A stretch of 64,000 bases of DNA from Phenylobacterium sp. NIBR 498073 (GCF_027286305.1 NZ_CP114599.1:1178001-1242000); one strand, 5' to 3'; positions 1 to 9,804 are shown, counted from the stretch's first letter. Numbers and translations are program-made. The notes: generated from the sequence alone by a model not told the origin.

Positions 1-2
1 TA

Positions 3-650
3 GCCGACATTCGGCTCGGCGCCGGGGTGCGGGCGGTGCAGCGCACCGGCGACGGCGTGCTGGTTCAGGATGATCAGGGGCGCGCCGAACGCTTCGACCA
101 TGTCATCATTGGAGCCCACGCGAACCAGGCCCTGGCGATGCTGGCCGAGCCGAGCGACCAGGAAAAGGAGACGCTCGGCGCGATCAAGTACAGTCGCAAT
201 CTGACCGTGCTGCACACGGACAGCGATCTGATGCCGCGCCGACGGCGGGCGTGGGCGAGCTGGAACTATATTGGCGTGGGCGATGGGCTGTGCGTCACCT
301 ATTGGATGAACCGCCTGCAGGGCCTGCCCGGCCAGGATCTGTTCGTCACCCTCAATCCGCCCCGCGCTCCCAGGGCCGGCGCGCTTTTGCGCAGCGAGAT
401 CTACGAGCACCCGATTTTCGATCCGGCCGCCATTCAGGCCCAGAAGAGGCTCTGGAGTCTCCAGGGCCGCGGCGGAGTCTGGTTTTGCGGCGCGTATTTC
501 GGCGCCGGCTTCCATGAAGACGGCCTGCAATCGGGCCTGGCCGTTGCAGAGCAACTCGGGGGCGTGCGGCGGCCCTGGTCGGTTCGTGATGAGAGCGGGC
601 GGATCCACCTGGCGCCACTCGACGAGAGCGCCTGGGGGAGGGCCGCATGA
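3..650 (+). CDS. FAD/NAD-binding amine-oxidase-like oxidoreductase (C-terminal part)
   Basis: The reading frame is open from the left window edge and stops at TGA 648-650, so the N-terminal FAD-binding half lies outside the window. The visible part resembles the C-terminal two thirds of the predicted NAD/FAD-binding proteins (COG2907 type) commonly encoded beside DUF1365 and Cfa genes. Near the C-terminus, VWFCGAYFGAGFHEDGLQSG resembles the segment that closes over FAD in amine-oxidase-fold proteins. The stop overlaps the next start (ATGA), so translation is probably coupled. The family is proposed to act on membrane unsaturated or methylated fatty acids. The actual reaction is unproven and cannot be read from the sequence. 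Confidence 0.8.
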   Translation, partial: ADIRLGAGVRAVQRTGDGVLVQDDQGRAERFDHVIIGAHANQALAMLAEPSDQEKETLGAIKYSRNLTVLHTDSDLMPRRRRAWASWNYIGVGDGLCVTYWMNRLQGLPGQDLFVTLNPPRAPRAGALLRSEIYEHPIFDPAAIQAQKRLWSLQGRGGVWFCGAYFGAGFHEDGLQSGLAVAEQLGGVRRPWSVRDESGRIHLAPLDESAWGRAA

Positions 651-1453
651 CGCCTGTCTCCTCGGCGCTCTACATCGGCGGCGTAACGCACCAGCGACAC
701 CGGCCCGTCAAGCACCGGCTGAAGTACCGCGCCTTCTGGCTCTTGCTCGAACTCGACGAAATTGACGGGCTAAACCACAGCTTGCGCCTCTTCTCGCGCA
801 ATCGGTTCAACCTGATCTCATTTTACGACCGCGACCACGGCGACGGATCACAAGGCCCGCTGCGTGTCCAGATCGAGGGCTGCCTTCAAAGGGCCGGTGT
901 GGACATTGGCAGCGGGCCAATCCGCATCCTCGCCATGCCTCGCCTGCTGGGTTACGTCTTCAACCCGATAAGCCTCTACTTCTGCCATGGGCCCGACGGT
1001 CGCTTGGCGGCGATGGTCTATGAGGTGACCAGCACCTTTGGTCGCCGCCATTCCTACGTGCTCCCTGTCCCAATCGACGATCAGGCCGACGGCGTGATCA
1101 GGCAGGGCGCAGCCAAGGCCCTCTATGTCTCCCCCTTCATGGGCATGGAGATGGATTACGAATTCCGCGGCCGCGTTCCGGCGCAGCGTTTCGGTCTGAC
1201 AGTGAGGGGGGTGGACGCCGATGGGGTGTTGATCACCGCCGGAATGACCGCCAGGCGCCGTGCCCTGCGGGACTTCGAGCTACTTTCGGTATCGTTCCTG
1301 CAGCCGTTGATGACCCTGAAGGTCGTGGCCGCAATCCATTGGGAGGCGCTCAAGCTCTGGCTCAAGCGCGTCCCGTTGACCAGACAGCCTTCGCCGGCCC
1401 CCGACAAAGTCGCGGTCCAGGACGGCCCGCGTGAGAGCCGCCTTGGTCGATGA
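647..1453 (+). CDS. DUF1365 family protein
   Basis: A 268-residue protein whose ATG overlaps the stop of the preceding oxidoreductase gene. It matches the DUF1365 family by its length, its N-terminal 'YIGGVTHQRHRPVKH' and its central 'RILAMPRLLGYVFNPISLYFC' type segment. Family members lie almost always between an FAD oxidoreductase and a Cfa-type methyltransferase, as here, so a role in modifying membrane fatty acyl chains is inferred from context. No catalytic residues can be assigned with confidence. A 165-bp gap separates it from the methyltransferase, so the latter may also have its own promoter. Confidence 0.85.
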   Translation: MTPVSSALYIGGVTHQRHRPVKHRLKYRAFWLLLELDEIDGLNHSLRLFSRNRFNLISFYDRDHGDGSQGPLRVQIEGCLQRAGVDIGSGPIRILAMPRLLGYVFNPISLYFCHGPDGRLAAMVYEVTSTFGRRHSYVLPVPIDDQADGVIRQGAAKALYVSPFMGMEMDYEFRGRVPAQRFGLTVRGVDADGVLITAGMTARRRALRDFELLSVSFLQPLMTLKVVAAIHWEALKLWLKRVPLTRQPSPAPDKVAVQDGPRESRLGR

Positions 1454-1618
1454 GCTCCCTACGGCCGCGCGTTCGGTGCAGGCGCCGGATCGATTGAGCC
1501 GGCGGCCGCCGCAAGTCGATCGGACCGCTCGCCAATTCCCAGCCCACCGAAGCGTTCGGCGATAGCCGACGTGCGCAACTGAAAAGGCCTCGCCTTTCAC
1601 TGGCGAGAAGGATGCAGC

Positions 1619-2875
1619 ATGACCCATGCCATAACACGACATCAACCGCGCGTGGCTCCGATCGTTCGAGCCGGAAGGAACGGGCATGCGCCGCCGCGGG
1701 CTGTCGAGATGCTGTTGCGGAAGCTCATGGCCAATTGGACATGGGGGCAGCTGACCCTCGATTTGCCGGACGGCTCCAGGCGTGCGGCAAGCGGAACCGA
1801 GGCCGGTCATGCCGCCGAGATGACGGTCGCCGACTATCGCTTTGCGACGCGGGTCTTCACGCGGGGCGATATCGGCTTCGCCGAGGGCTATGTGGCAGGC
1901 GAATGGGACAGCCCCGATCTCGCTGTTCTGCTTGAAGCCCTGGCTGACAACTACGATCACATTCGCCGTCTGCACGAAGGGGACATGGCGAACTGGGCGA
2001 TCAATTGGCTCGGACATCAGCTGAACCGCAACAACCGCAGCGGATCCCGGCGCAACATCCACGCTCACTATGATTTGGGCAACGCGTTCTATCGGGCGTG
2101 GCTGGATCCGACGATGACCTATTCGAGCGCGCGGTTCGATCACCCGGGCCAGCCGCTGGCCGAGGCTCAGATCGCCAAGTACCGCTCCATCGCGCGCATG
2201 TTGAATTTGCACGCCGGGCAATGCGTTCTTGAAATTGGATGCGGTTGGGGCGGCTTTGCGGAGTTCGCGGCGCGCGAAATCGGGGCCTTAGTGACAGCCG
2301 TCACCATCTCGCGCGAACAATACGAGTTCGCATCCCGTCGAATGTTCGAAGCCGGCTTGTCTGAGCGCGTGGACGTTCGGCTCGTTGACTATCGGGACAT
2401 TGGCGGACAGTTCGACTGCGTCGCCTCGATCGAGATGTTCGAGGCCGTCGGGCGGGAATACTGGCCGACCTATTTTCGCAAGATCCACGATCTATTGAAG
2501 CCCGGCGGGCGAGCGGGGCTGCAGATCATCACCATTCAGGACGCCCTGTTTGACGACTATGCGGCGCGTACGGACTTCATCCAGAAGTATATATTTCCGG
2601 GTGGTTGCCTGCCTTCGGAGCGGAAGATAGCGCCGATTATCTCTCGCGCAGGCCTGACCCAGATCGACGTCGAACGCTTTGGTCGTGACTATGCGGACAC
2701 CTTAGCGCAGTGGGCGCAGCGGTTCGACGCCGCGTGGGATGAGATCCGCGCGCAGTCACCGACCTTCGACGAGCGTTTCCGACGCCTGTGGCGCTTCTAT
2801 CTCGCCTATTGCGAGGCCGGCTTCCGCTCTGCGCGCACGGACGTAGTTCAACTCGCGCTTGGGCGCGCGGCGTAG
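1619..2875 (+). CDS. cfa: Cyclopropane-fatty-acyl-phospholipid synthase family methyltransferase
   Basis: A 418-residue SAM-dependent methyltransferase of the Cfa/CmaA family, which transfers a methylene or methyl group to unsaturated acyl chains of membrane phospholipids. The sequence shows HYDLGNAFYRAWLD and the 'TYSSARF' substrate-site segment near residues 140-165. SAM motif I, VLEIGCGWGGF, lies around residue 203, and SIEMFEAVG follows. Its length is close to that of known Cfa enzymes (about 380-420). The start is preceded by an AAGGA ribosome site and by a small inverted repeat (CTCGCC/GGCGAG, 1589-1607). The operon partners fit cyclopropane or other methylated fatty-acid synthesis; which product is made cannot be decided here. 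Confidence 0.88.
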   Translation: MTHAITRHQPRVAPIVRAGRNGHAPPRAVEMLLRKLMANWTWGQLTLDLPDGSRRAASGTEAGHAAEMTVADYRFATRVFTRGDIGFAEGYVAGEWDSPDLAVLLEALADNYDHIRRLHEGDMANWAINWLGHQLNRNNRSGSRRNIHAHYDLGNAFYRAWLDPTMTYSSARFDHPGQPLAEAQIAKYRSIARMLNLHAGQCVLEIGCGWGGFAEFAAREIGALVTAVTISREQYEFASRRMFEAGLSERVDVRLVDYRDIGGQFDCVASIEMFEAVGREYWPTYFRKIHDLLKPGGRAGLQIITIQDALFDDYAARTDFIQKYIFPGGCLPSERKIAPIISRAGLTQIDVERFGRDYADTLAQWAQRFDAAWDEIRAQSPTFDERFRRLWRFYLAYCEAGFRSARTDVVQLALGRAA

Positions 2876-2934
2876 GCGCGCAAGGCTGGCTGGGTCTGGC
2901 CAGTTGTCCCACCTTGGTTAACTACAAGAGCAAG

Positions 2935-3999
2935 ATGGCTATCAATCGCAAGTCGATCACTTTTATCGGTCTGGCGGGTGTCCTGGCGGCCGGCCTGGGA
3001 GTGCTCGTTGCCGTCACACGGCCGCAGGAGATCCTCACCTCGACGGTGACAATGCAGAAGACTGAGCGCGTTATCGCGGTCGTCGGGCGAGCTCGGCCCG
3101 TCGATCGCATTGACGTGAGGCCGCTGTACGCCGGTCAAGTGGTTCGATTGCTGCATGACGAGGGCGACACCGTTGCGGCGGGAGAGCCTTTGGCGGTCAT
3201 CAAGGCCGACGTCGAGCAGGCCCAAACTCAGTCCGAACTGGCGCGCGCGCAGTCGGCTCGCGCGCGGGCCGCCGAGGCTCTGCAAAGCTATCAGCGGACA
3301 AAGACCCTTTTTGATCGCGGCTTCGCGGCGGAGGCCGCGCTGGATCAAGCGAGCGCCGCACTGCGCGCGGCCCAGGCTGACGTGGCGGCCGCCGAAGCCA
3401 CGGCAAAGGTCGCTGCGGCGCGCACGAGGGAGTTCGTCGTCCGTGCGCCCAACGCCAGCCTCGTGCTTGCTCGGCCTATCGACGCCGGCCAGGTCGTCGA
3501 TACGAACACGACGCTTTTCGAGCTCGGCAGCCTGACGGGCGGCGAGATCGAGGCCGAGGTGGATGAGGCTTACGCTGACGCCATCCAACCGGGAATGGCC
3601 GCACGATTTGCGGCGACCGGCTCCAAAGCCACCTTCGGCGGCCAGGTGAGTGAAGTCTCTCCCCGGGTGGACGCTGCTACCGGCGGCCGGCTGGTCAGGC
3701 TGACCTATGGCGAAATGCCCGGTCTGGTCCCTGGCCGGTCGGTCGACGTCACCATTGTCGTGCGGCCCGCTGAGAAGGTGATCCTGGTTCCACGCAGCGC
3801 GGTGCTGGGCGCCTCGGTGGCGCCGAAAGTTTATGTCCTGGGGAAGGACGGCGTAGTGGGCGTTCGCACGGTGCGCATTGCAGACTGGCCTTCTGGCGAT
3901 GCGATCGTGGAGAGCGGGTTGGCCGAGGGCGATCGCGTCTTGCTTCAACCGGCAATGGCGTCGCCGGGCGAGCGGGTACGGGGAAGGGCGGAGCGTTAG
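2935..3999 (+). CDS. HlyD/MacA-type periplasmic adaptor subunit of an ABC export system
   Basis: A 354-residue adaptor. ATG 2935 is preferred over in-frame upstream starts because those fall inside cfa, and the protein then opens with a short basic segment plus one membrane anchor (about residues 8-26). Next come a biotinyl-lipoyl half (around residue 60), an Ala-rich helical hairpin of about 80 residues (105-185), the second lipoyl half and beta-barrel domains ending in the typical 'GLAEGDRVLL' segment. Such proteins link an inner-membrane ABC transporter to the outer membrane. The permease starts one base after its stop and the ATPase follows, which supports this role. Confidence 0.87.
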   Translation: MAINRKSITFIGLAGVLAAGLGVLVAVTRPQEILTSTVTMQKTERVIAVVGRARPVDRIDVRPLYAGQVVRLLHDEGDTVAAGEPLAVIKADVEQAQTQSELARAQSARARAAEALQSYQRTKTLFDRGFAAEAALDQASAALRAAQADVAAAEATAKVAAARTREFVVRAPNASLVLARPIDAGQVVDTNTTLFELGSLTGGEIEAEVDEAYADAIQPGMAARFAATGSKATFGGQVSEVSPRVDAATGGRLVRLTYGEMPGLVPGRSVDVTIVVRPAEKVILVPRSAVLGASVAPKVYVLGKDGVVGVRTVRIADWPSGDAIVESGLAEGDRVLLQPAMASPGERVRGRAER

Positions 4000-4000
4000 G

Positions 4001-5206
4001 ATGTTCGCCTTCATGGTGGCGCGGCGCTACCTCGCTTCGAACCCGGCTCAGACAGCGCTGCTCTTGGCGGGCGTAGCCCTGGGCGTCGTGGTGTTCGTGT
4101 TCATTACGGCGCTTATCGAGGGGCTGGCGGTGCGCCTGACGGACGAAGTCACGTCCAACAGCGCTCATGTCAGCTTGGAGCCGGATATCCAGCGAGGGCG
4201 GATTCTCGCCACGCCGGGGGTTAGGAGCGAAGGCCCGGCTCTGGTCTCGACGTTCCAACGTCAGCAGATCCGCCAATGGCGCGCCGTCGTCGATCAGATC
4301 CGTGCTCAAGGCGGGGTGGCCGGCATCAGCCCTCAGATTACGGGAAGCAGCTTCCTGCTACGTGGGGAAGCGGTTCAACCGGTCTCGGTCACCGGCCTTG
4401 AGCCGGACGGCTTGGACGTGATCTCGCCGATCAGTACGCACATCATAGCTGGGACCGCAGTGCTCGGCGCGGACGGCGTGCTTGTGGGCGAACGCCTTGC
4501 CGACGAACTCGGCCTGGGGACCGACCAGCCGGTGCTGCTTCGCACCGATCGGGGAGCCGAACGATTGCTTACCGTTCGCGGAATATTCCGTACTGGCCTG
4601 GAGAGCCTGGACTCGCGGGTTCTATTTCTGAATCTGCAGACGGCAAGGCCGCTATTCCGGTTGCCGGAAGGCGTCTCAAACATCGAGATCAAGCTCGACC
4701 GACCGGCCGAGGCCGTCGCCGTCGCCCGCGCGCTCAAGGAAGCGACAGGGCTGCGCAGCACGCCCTGGCAGAAGAAAAACGAATCCCTGGACGACGCACT
4801 GCGTGCACAAGGCCAGACCGGTCGATTGATCCAGCTGTTTTCTCTCGTATCGATCATCATCGGCGTGGCCAGCGCGCTAGTCCTTTCGGCTTATCGCCGA
4901 CGGCCTGAAATCGGGATCATGCGGGCGACAGGCATCTCATCAGGCTTCATCGCGCAGGTTTTCGTCCTGCAGGGCCTGATCATCGGGCTCGTCGGCGGGG
5001 CGATCGGGTGCCTGGTCGGATATGGTCTCTGCCAAGGCCTGGCCTCGATCGCCGGGCCGGACGGCCGCCCGGCCTTGCCGATCGCGCCCGAACGCGGGGG
5101 TTACCTGACGGTGTTCGTGTTGGCGACACTTGGCGCCGTCGCCGCTTCGGCGTGGCCAGCGCGCTCGGCGTCGAAGGTCGATCCCCTGGATGCGATCCAG
5201 CTATGA
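4001..5206 (+). CDS. MacB/FtsX-type ABC transporter permease
   Basis: A 401-residue permease with the MacB/LolC/FtsX layout: one N-terminal membrane segment (about 20-42), a long periplasmic domain (about 45-270) and three C-terminal membrane helices (about 280-300, 325-350, 370-395). The segment 'RRRPEIGIMRATG' before the third helix and the terminal '[15 protein letters not shown]' are hallmarks of the family. ATG 4001 lies one base past the adaptor stop, and its stop overlaps the ATPase start. Here ATPase and permease are separate polypeptides, unlike MacB itself. The substrate is unknown; position behind cfa hints at lipid or envelope cargo, but this is inference. Confidence 0.88.
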   Translation: MFAFMVARRYLASNPAQTALLLAGVALGVVVFVFITALIEGLAVRLTDEVTSNSAHVSLEPDIQRGRILATPGVRSEGPALVSTFQRQQIRQWRAVVDQIRAQGGVAGISPQITGSSFLLRGEAVQPVSVTGLEPDGLDVISPISTHIIAGTAVLGADGVLVGERLADELGLGTDQPVLLRTDRGAERLLTVRGIFRTGLESLDSRVLFLNLQTARPLFRLPEGVSNIEIKLDRPAEAVAVARALKEATGLRSTPWQKKNESLDDALRAQGQTGRLIQLFSLVSIIIGVASALVLSAYRRRPEIGIMRATGISSGFIAQVFVLQGLIIGLVGGAIGCLVGYGLCQGLASIAGPDGRPALPIAPERGGYLTVFVLATLGAVAASAWPARSASKVDPLDAIQL

Positions 5207-5901
5207 ACGCACTGCTCAGCGCCAGAAGCGTCGATAAGCGCTTTCAAAACGGGGACGATGTTACGCAGGTGCTCAAGGGGATTGATCTCGAGCTCCGGAG
5301 CGGGGAACTCGTAGCCCTCGTCGGAGCCTCGGGGTCTGGCAAGTCGACGCTGCTTTCAATTCTCGGCCTGCTGCTGAGACCCTCCGCCGGCGAGATCTGG
5401 GTCAACGGAGAGCGGATTGACGACCTGCCCGAAAACAAACGCGCTGCCTACCGCAACCAGAAGCTCGGATTCATTTTCCAGGCCCATCATCTGCTTCCGG
5501 ATTTCAGCGCGCTTGAGAACGTAGCCCTTCCAGCCGCAGCCCCGGCTGGGGGCATTTCCAAGTCGATCCGCGCCCGCTCAACCGAATTGCTGGGCCGCGT
5601 CGGATTGGAAGACCGAATGGACTTCCGGGCTACCCGGCTTTCCGGGGGGCAGAAGCAGCGGGTGGCGATCGCAAGGTCGCTCATCAACGGCCCGCTGCTG
5701 GTGCTTGCCGACGAGCCGACGGGAAACCTCGATCGTGAGTCGGCCGATCAGGTCCTTTCCCTGATGCGGGAAATGAACCGGCAAGACGGCGTCACGTTCC
5801 TGATCTGCACTCATGATGAGCACGTCGCATCCCAGTGCTCACGCCGCATCGTGCTCGTCGATGGGCGGGTTGGCAGTGAGAGCTCATCCTCCAACCCCTA
5901 G
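5203..5901 (+). CDS. ABC transporter ATP-binding protein (MacB/LolD-like)
   Basis: A 232-residue nucleotide-binding subunit. Walker A is GASGSGKST (about residues 41-49), the Q-loop is [12 protein letters not shown], the signature is [14 protein letters not shown], Walker B is [12 protein letters not shown] and the switch His is in CTHD. The start codon overlaps the permease stop (ATGA), which makes this ATG more likely than in-frame starts inside the permease gene. It is the last gene of the adaptor-permease-ATPase unit and should power that exporter at the inner membrane. It converges on the methyltransferase gene ending at 5928. Confidence 0.92.
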   Translation: MNALLSARSVDKRFQNGDDVTQVLKGIDLELRSGELVALVGASGSGKSTLLSILGLLLRPSAGEIWVNGERIDDLPENKRAAYRNQKLGFIFQAHHLLPDFSALENVALPAAAPAGGISKSIRARSTELLGRVGLEDRMDFRATRLSGGQKQRVAIARSLINGPLLVLADEPTGNLDRESADQVLSLMREMNRQDGVTFLICTHDEHVASQCSRRIVLVDGRVGSESSSSNP

Positions 5902-5927
5902 TCTGGACGCTTAAGGCCTTGCGGCGC

Positions 5928-6782
5928 TTAGCCCGGCCGTGTGGCCGATAGCCCGTACATCAGCGGAATCCTGGGCATGGACGGGGGCGGGGCGAGGCGG
6001 CCGCCGCTGAGATCCTGCATGTTCGCGAACGCCGCCCAGCCGTTCGAATAGGGGTACTCCACCAGCCGCTCGAGCGTCAGGCCGGCCTCGACCAGGGCGC
6101 TGACGACCTCGCCCACGCCCCAGTAGAATTCAAAGGCCGGATTGGGATTGCGGAACCCTTCTACCCCGGCGTGGTAGGCGTCGAGCGCCAGGGTCTCGCC
6201 GGAATCGGCCAAATAGTCGCCGACGCCGTCCGGCTCCTCGATCGGCCCTTCGGCGAAATAGTCGTGGCGCGGCGTCCACTGCGGGTCGAACACCAGCGAG
6301 AAGGGGTGGAACTCGACCATGCCGAAGCGGCCGCCGGGCTCCAGCAGGTCGGCGACCCCGCGCCCCCAGGCCTTCAGGTCCGACAGCCAGCAGATCGTGC
6401 CGTAGGAGGTGAAGACCCGTTCGAATCTGCGGCCTTCCGTCCGGGCCTTGGCGAACCAGTCGAACAGGTCTGAGCGTTCGAAGCGGGCAGCCACCCCGCT
6501 CTCGGCCGAGAGCCTGGCGGCGAAGGCGACGGCCTCGTCGGAGATGTCGACGCCGGTCACCCGCGCGCCGAGCCGGGCCAGGCTCAGGCTGTCCTGGCCG
6601 GAATTGCACTGCAGGTGCGCGAGGCTGCGCCCGGCGACGTCGCCCAGCATGTCCAGTTCTTCGGGATAGAGCGTCGATCCGCCGGCGCGGAAGAACGCCG
6701 CCTGGTCGCCCTTGTGGCTGTTGTGGGCGCGGGTGGCCTCGTTCCAGGAGCGGCGGTTGGCTTCGTGCAGGTCGGGTCGCAT
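5928..6782 (-). CDS. Class I SAM-dependent methyltransferase
   Basis: A 284-residue protein with a Rossmann methyltransferase core. A motif-I-like segment (LAHLQCNSGQDSLSLARLGA, about residues 55-74) is followed by the acidic GVDISDEAVAFA. The Gly-rich loop reads 'CNSGQD' rather than GxGxG, which is usual for a subgroup annotated only as class I methyltransferase. The start has GAGGAA eight bases upstream. It begins 12 bp after the cueR stop and may be co-transcribed with copA-cueR. No link to copper can be read from the protein, and the substrate is unknown. Confidence 0.8.
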   Translation of the reverse strand: MRPDLHEANRRSWNEATRAHNSHKGDQAAFFRAGGSTLYPEELDMLGDVAGRSLAHLQCNSGQDSLSLARLGARVTGVDISDEAVAFAARLSAESGVAARFERSDLFDWFAKARTEGRRFERVFTSYGTICWLSDLKAWGRGVADLLEPGGRFGMVEFHPFSLVFDPQWTPRHDYFAEGPIEEPDGVGDYLADSGETLALDAYHAGVEGFRNPNPAFEFYWGVGEVVSALVEAGLTLERLVEYPYSNGWAAFANMQDLSGGRLAPPPSMPRIPLMYGLSATRPG

Positions 6783-6794
6783 GTCAGCTGTTCC

Positions 6795-7238
6795 TCAGTG
6801 TTCGTGAACCGGCGCCCGCCGGCCCTTGGGCTTGGGGTCAGCCGGCAGGGTCCCCTGGGTCAGGTCGGCGAGGATCGGGCAGTCGGGGCGGTCGTCGCCG
6901 GCGCAGCAGTGCGACAGGTGACGCAGGGTGTCGGCCATGGCCTGCATCTCGGCGATGCGCGCGTCGAGGTCGGCCAGGTGCCGCTCGGCGATCGCCTTGA
7001 CCTCGCGGCTGGGGCGCACGCGGTCGCGCCACAGCGACAGCAGCTGGGTGATCTCCGGCATCGAGAAGCCGAGCGAGCGGGCGCGGCGGATGAAGCGCAG
7101 CTCGTTGATCTCCCGCTCGTCGTACTCGCGATAGTTGGAGTCGGTCCGCGCCGAGGGCCGCACGAGCCCGATCTCGTCGTAGTAGCGGATCATCTTGGTC
7201 GTCACGCCGGATGCCTTGGAAGCCTGGCCGATGTTCAT
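6795..7238 (-). CDS. cueR: CueR-type MerR family copper-responsive regulator
   Basis: A 147-residue MerR-family activator. The N-terminal winged helix-turn-helix begins MNIGQASKASGVTTKMIRYY and is followed by the dimerisation helix. The C-terminal metal loop CCAGDDRPDCPI contains two Cys eight residues apart, matching the Cu(I)-binding pair of CueR and, in this family, favouring monovalent metal sensing. The gene sits 11 bp after copA, with a GAGGAG ribosome site overlapping the copA stop. It should bind the two dyads at 9769-9783 and 9808-9828 and activate copA and copZ when cytoplasmic Cu(I) rises. Confidence 0.92.
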   Translation of the reverse strand: MNIGQASKASGVTTKMIRYYDEIGLVRPSARTDSNYREYDEREINELRFIRRARSLGFSMPEITQLLSLWRDRVRPSREVKAIAERHLADLDARIAEMQAMADTLRHLSHCCAGDDRPDCPILADLTQGTLPADPKPKGRRAPVHEH

Positions 7239-7249
7239 GGGGATCTCCT

Positions 7250-9727
7250 CTAGACGGCGACCGGAGGCCGGAAGGCCTTCAGCCGCAGGGCGTTGGTCAG
7301 GACGCTGACGCTGGACAGCGCCATGGCGCCGGCCGCCACCATCGGCGACAGCAGCAGGCCGAAGATCGGGAACAGCACCCCCGCCGCGACCGGGATCAGA
7401 ATGACGTTGTAGCCGAACGCCCAGACCAGGTTCTGGCCGATGTTGCGCATCACCGCCCGGCTCAGGGCGGCGGCGGTGGCCACGGCCCGCAGGTCGCTGC
7501 GCATCAGCACGACGTCGGCGCTCTCGATGGCGACGTCGGTGCCCGCGCCCATGGCGATCCCGACGTCCGCCGCGGCCAGGGCCGGGGCGTCGTTGACCCC
7601 GTCGCCGACGAAGGCGATGGCGCCGAACCGTTCGCGCAGGGCCTTGACGGCTGCGACCTTGCCGTCCGGCAGCACCTCGGCTTCGATCTCGTCCAGGCCC
7701 AGCTTGGCGGCCACCGCGCGGGCGGTGTGGGCGTTGTCGCCGGTGATCATCGCCACCTTCAGCCCCATGGCGTGCAGGGCGGCCAGCGCCTCCGGCGTCG
7801 TCGGCTTGATCGGGTCGGCGACCGCCAGGATGGCGGCCAGCTTGCCGTCGACCGCGACATAGAGCGGGCTCTTGGCCTCGGCCCCCAGACGCTCGGCGGT
7901 GGCGGCGAACGCGCCGACGTCGAGGCCCAGCTTGGCCATGAAGCGGTCGGCGCCGACCTGCACCAGCCGTCCGCCGGCGCGGGCCTGGGCGCCGAAGCCG
8001 GGAACCGCCTCGAAGTCCTGCGGCTCGGCGATCGCCAGGCCCTTGGTCTTGGCCGCCTCGACGATGGCCTCGGCGATCGGGTGCTCCGAGCGGCTCTCGA
8101 CCGCCGAGGTCAGGGCCAGGACCTCGTCCTCGCCGAAGCCGCCGGCGGCCTGCAGGTCGGTCAGGGCCGGACGGCCCTCGGTCAAGGTGCCGGTCTTGTC
8201 GAAGGCCACCACCTTGACGTCGCGCAGCGCTTGCAGCGCCTCGCCCCGCCGGAACAGCACGCCGAGCTCGGCGGCCTTGCCGGTGCCGACCATGATCGAG
8301 GTCGGCGTCGCCAGGCCCATGGCGCACGGGCAGGCGATGATCAGCACCGCCACCGCGTTGACCAGGGCGAAGGCGAGCGCCGGGCTCGGCCCGAACACCA
8401 TCCAGGCGGCGAAGGTCAGCAGCGCCGCGGCGATCACTACCGGCACGAACCAGGAGGTCACCTTGTCCACCGTCGCCTGGATCGGCAGCTTCGAGCCCTG
8501 GGCGGCTTCGACCATGCGCACGATCTGCGCCAGCATGGTTTCGGAACCGACCTTGGTGGCGCGGAATCGGAAGGCCCCGGTCTTGTTCACCGTCCCGCCG
8601 ACCACGGTCGCGCCGACCGTCTTCTCCACCGGGATCGGTTCGCCCGTGATCATGGATTCGTCGATGAACGAGGCGCCGTCGACCACTTCGCCGTCGACCG
8701 CGACCCGCTCGCCCGGACGCACCGCGACGACGTCGCCGGCGACCACCTCGGCGATCGGGACCTCGACTTCCTCGCCGCCGCGCACGACGCGGGCGGTCTT
8801 GGCCTGAAGGGTCATCAGCCGCTTGATCGCCTCGCTGGTGCGGCCCTTGGCCTGGGCCTCGAACAGCCGGCCCAGGAGGATCAGGGTGACGATGACCGCG
8901 GCGGCCTCGTAATAGACGTGGTCGGCGCCGGCCGGCAGCAGGACCGGCGCGAAGGTCGCCACCGTCGAATAGACGAAGGCGGCGGTGGTTCCCAGCACCA
9001 CGAGCGAGTTCATGTCCGGGGTGCGGCGGATCAGGTTCGGCACGCCCTTGCGGAAGAACCGCAACCCCGGCCCGAACAGCACGATCGCGGCCAGCACGAA
9101 GCTGGCCAGCCGCCAGGGCTGCTCGCCGATGCTCGCGGCCAGCCAGTGGTGGACGCCGGGGATGAAGTGGCGGCCCATCTCGATCACGAACAGCGGCAGG
9201 GTGCCGGCCGCGGCGACCGCGACGGCGCGCTTCAGGCCGGTGATCTCGGCCTCGCGGGCCTCGCGTTCGCGGTCGGCCAGGTCCGGGGCGGCGGCGCGGT
9301 CGATATCCTCGGCGCCATAGCCGATGGCTGCGACCGCGGCGATCAACTGCGCGGTTTCGGCGCCGCCGGCCAGGGCGCGGACCTGCGCCCGCTCGGTCGC
9401 CAGGTTCACCTGGGCGTCCAGCACGCCGGGGACGGCCTTCAGCGCCTTCTCGACCTTGGCCACGCAGGAGGCGCAGGTCATGCCCTCGATCTTGAGGTCG
9501 ACGGTGCGGTCCAGCGGCTCGTAGCCGGCCTTGCGGATCGCCTCGACCACGGCGGCGGTGTCGCCTTCGGGCGTCAGCTCCACATGCGCCCGCTCGGCGG
9601 CGAGGTTGACGCTGGCGGTCGCCACCCCGGGCACGGCGGCGATGGCCTTTTCCACGCGGCCCACGCACGAGGCGCAGGTCATGCCCAACACGGGGATGTC
9701 CAGCGGCTTCAGGGGTATCTGCGACAT
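7250..9727 (-). CDS. copA: Copper-translocating P1B-type ATPase CopA
   Basis: An 825-residue inner-membrane Cu(I) export ATPase. It has two N-terminal heavy-metal-binding domains with GMTCASC (Cys 18/21 and 85/88), TGE in the actuator domain, the membrane metal site CPC (about residue 465), the phosphorylation motif DKTGT (about 510), the SEHP motif, GDGVNDAPA (about 710), and YN and MxxSS motifs in the last helices. These mark subgroup P1B-1. The ATG at 9727 is chosen because AGGAG lies eight bases upstream. The alternative ATG at 9776-9778 falls inside the predicted CueR operator, upstream of the expected transcript start. Confidence 0.95.
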   Translation of the reverse strand: MSQIPLKPLDIPVLGMTCASCVGRVEKAIAAVPGVATASVNLAAERAHVELTPEGDTAAVVEAIRKAGYEPLDRTVDLKIEGMTCASCVAKVEKALKAVPGVLDAQVNLATERAQVRALAGGAETAQLIAAVAAIGYGAEDIDRAAAPDLADREREAREAEITGLKRAVAVAAAGTLPLFVIEMGRHFIPGVHHWLAASIGEQPWRLASFVLAAIVLFGPGLRFFRKGVPNLIRRTPDMNSLVVLGTTAAFVYSTVATFAPVLLPAGADHVYYEAAAVIVTLILLGRLFEAQAKGRTSEAIKRLMTLQAKTARVVRGGEEVEVPIAEVVAGDVVAVRPGERVAVDGEVVDGASFIDESMITGEPIPVEKTVGATVVGGTVNKTGAFRFRATKVGSETMLAQIVRMVEAAQGSKLPIQATVDKVTSWFVPVVIAAALLTFAAWMVFGPSPALAFALVNAVAVLIIACPCAMGLATPTSIMVGTGKAAELGVLFRRGEALQALRDVKVVAFDKTGTLTEGRPALTDLQAAGGFGEDEVLALTSAVESRSEHPIAEAIVEAAKTKGLAIAEPQDFEAVPGFGAQARAGGRLVQVGADRFMAKLGLDVGAFAATAERLGAEAKSPLYVAVDGKLAAILAVADPIKPTTPEALAALHAMGLKVAMITGDNAHTARAVAAKLGLDEIEAEVLPDGKVAAVKALRERFGAIAFVGDGVNDAPALAAADVGIAMGAGTDVAIESADVVLMRSDLRAVATAAALSRAVMRNIGQNLVWAFGYNVILIPVAAGVLFPIFGLLLSPMVAAGAMALSSVSVLTNALRLKAFRPPVAV

Positions 9728-9758
9728 GACGGGCTCCTCGAACTCTTGATGCCCGTCA

Positions 9759-9789
9759 TCCATGAACTCTCCCATCATGGGAGGGTCAA
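9759..9789 (-). promoter_or_regulatory. CueR-type operator/promoter of copA
   Basis: On the minus strand a -35 element TTGACC (9784-9789) is separated by 19 bases from a weak -10 (CATGGA, 9759-9764). The spacer carries a perfect dyad CTCCCAT-C-ATGGGAG (9769-9783). A 19-bp spacer with a central dyad is the hallmark of MerR/CueR-controlled promoters. It faces copA, whose start lies about 32 bases downstream of the -10. Confidence 0.8.
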
Positions 9790-9804
9790 GCGGCGATTTT
9801 CAGT

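Noticed and set aside
6795..9668. Minus-strand 957-codon frame apparently joining cueR to an upstream protein
   Set aside because: The upstream part is an Arg/Gly-rich out-of-frame reading of copA; only the last 147 codons from ATG 7238 are a real gene.
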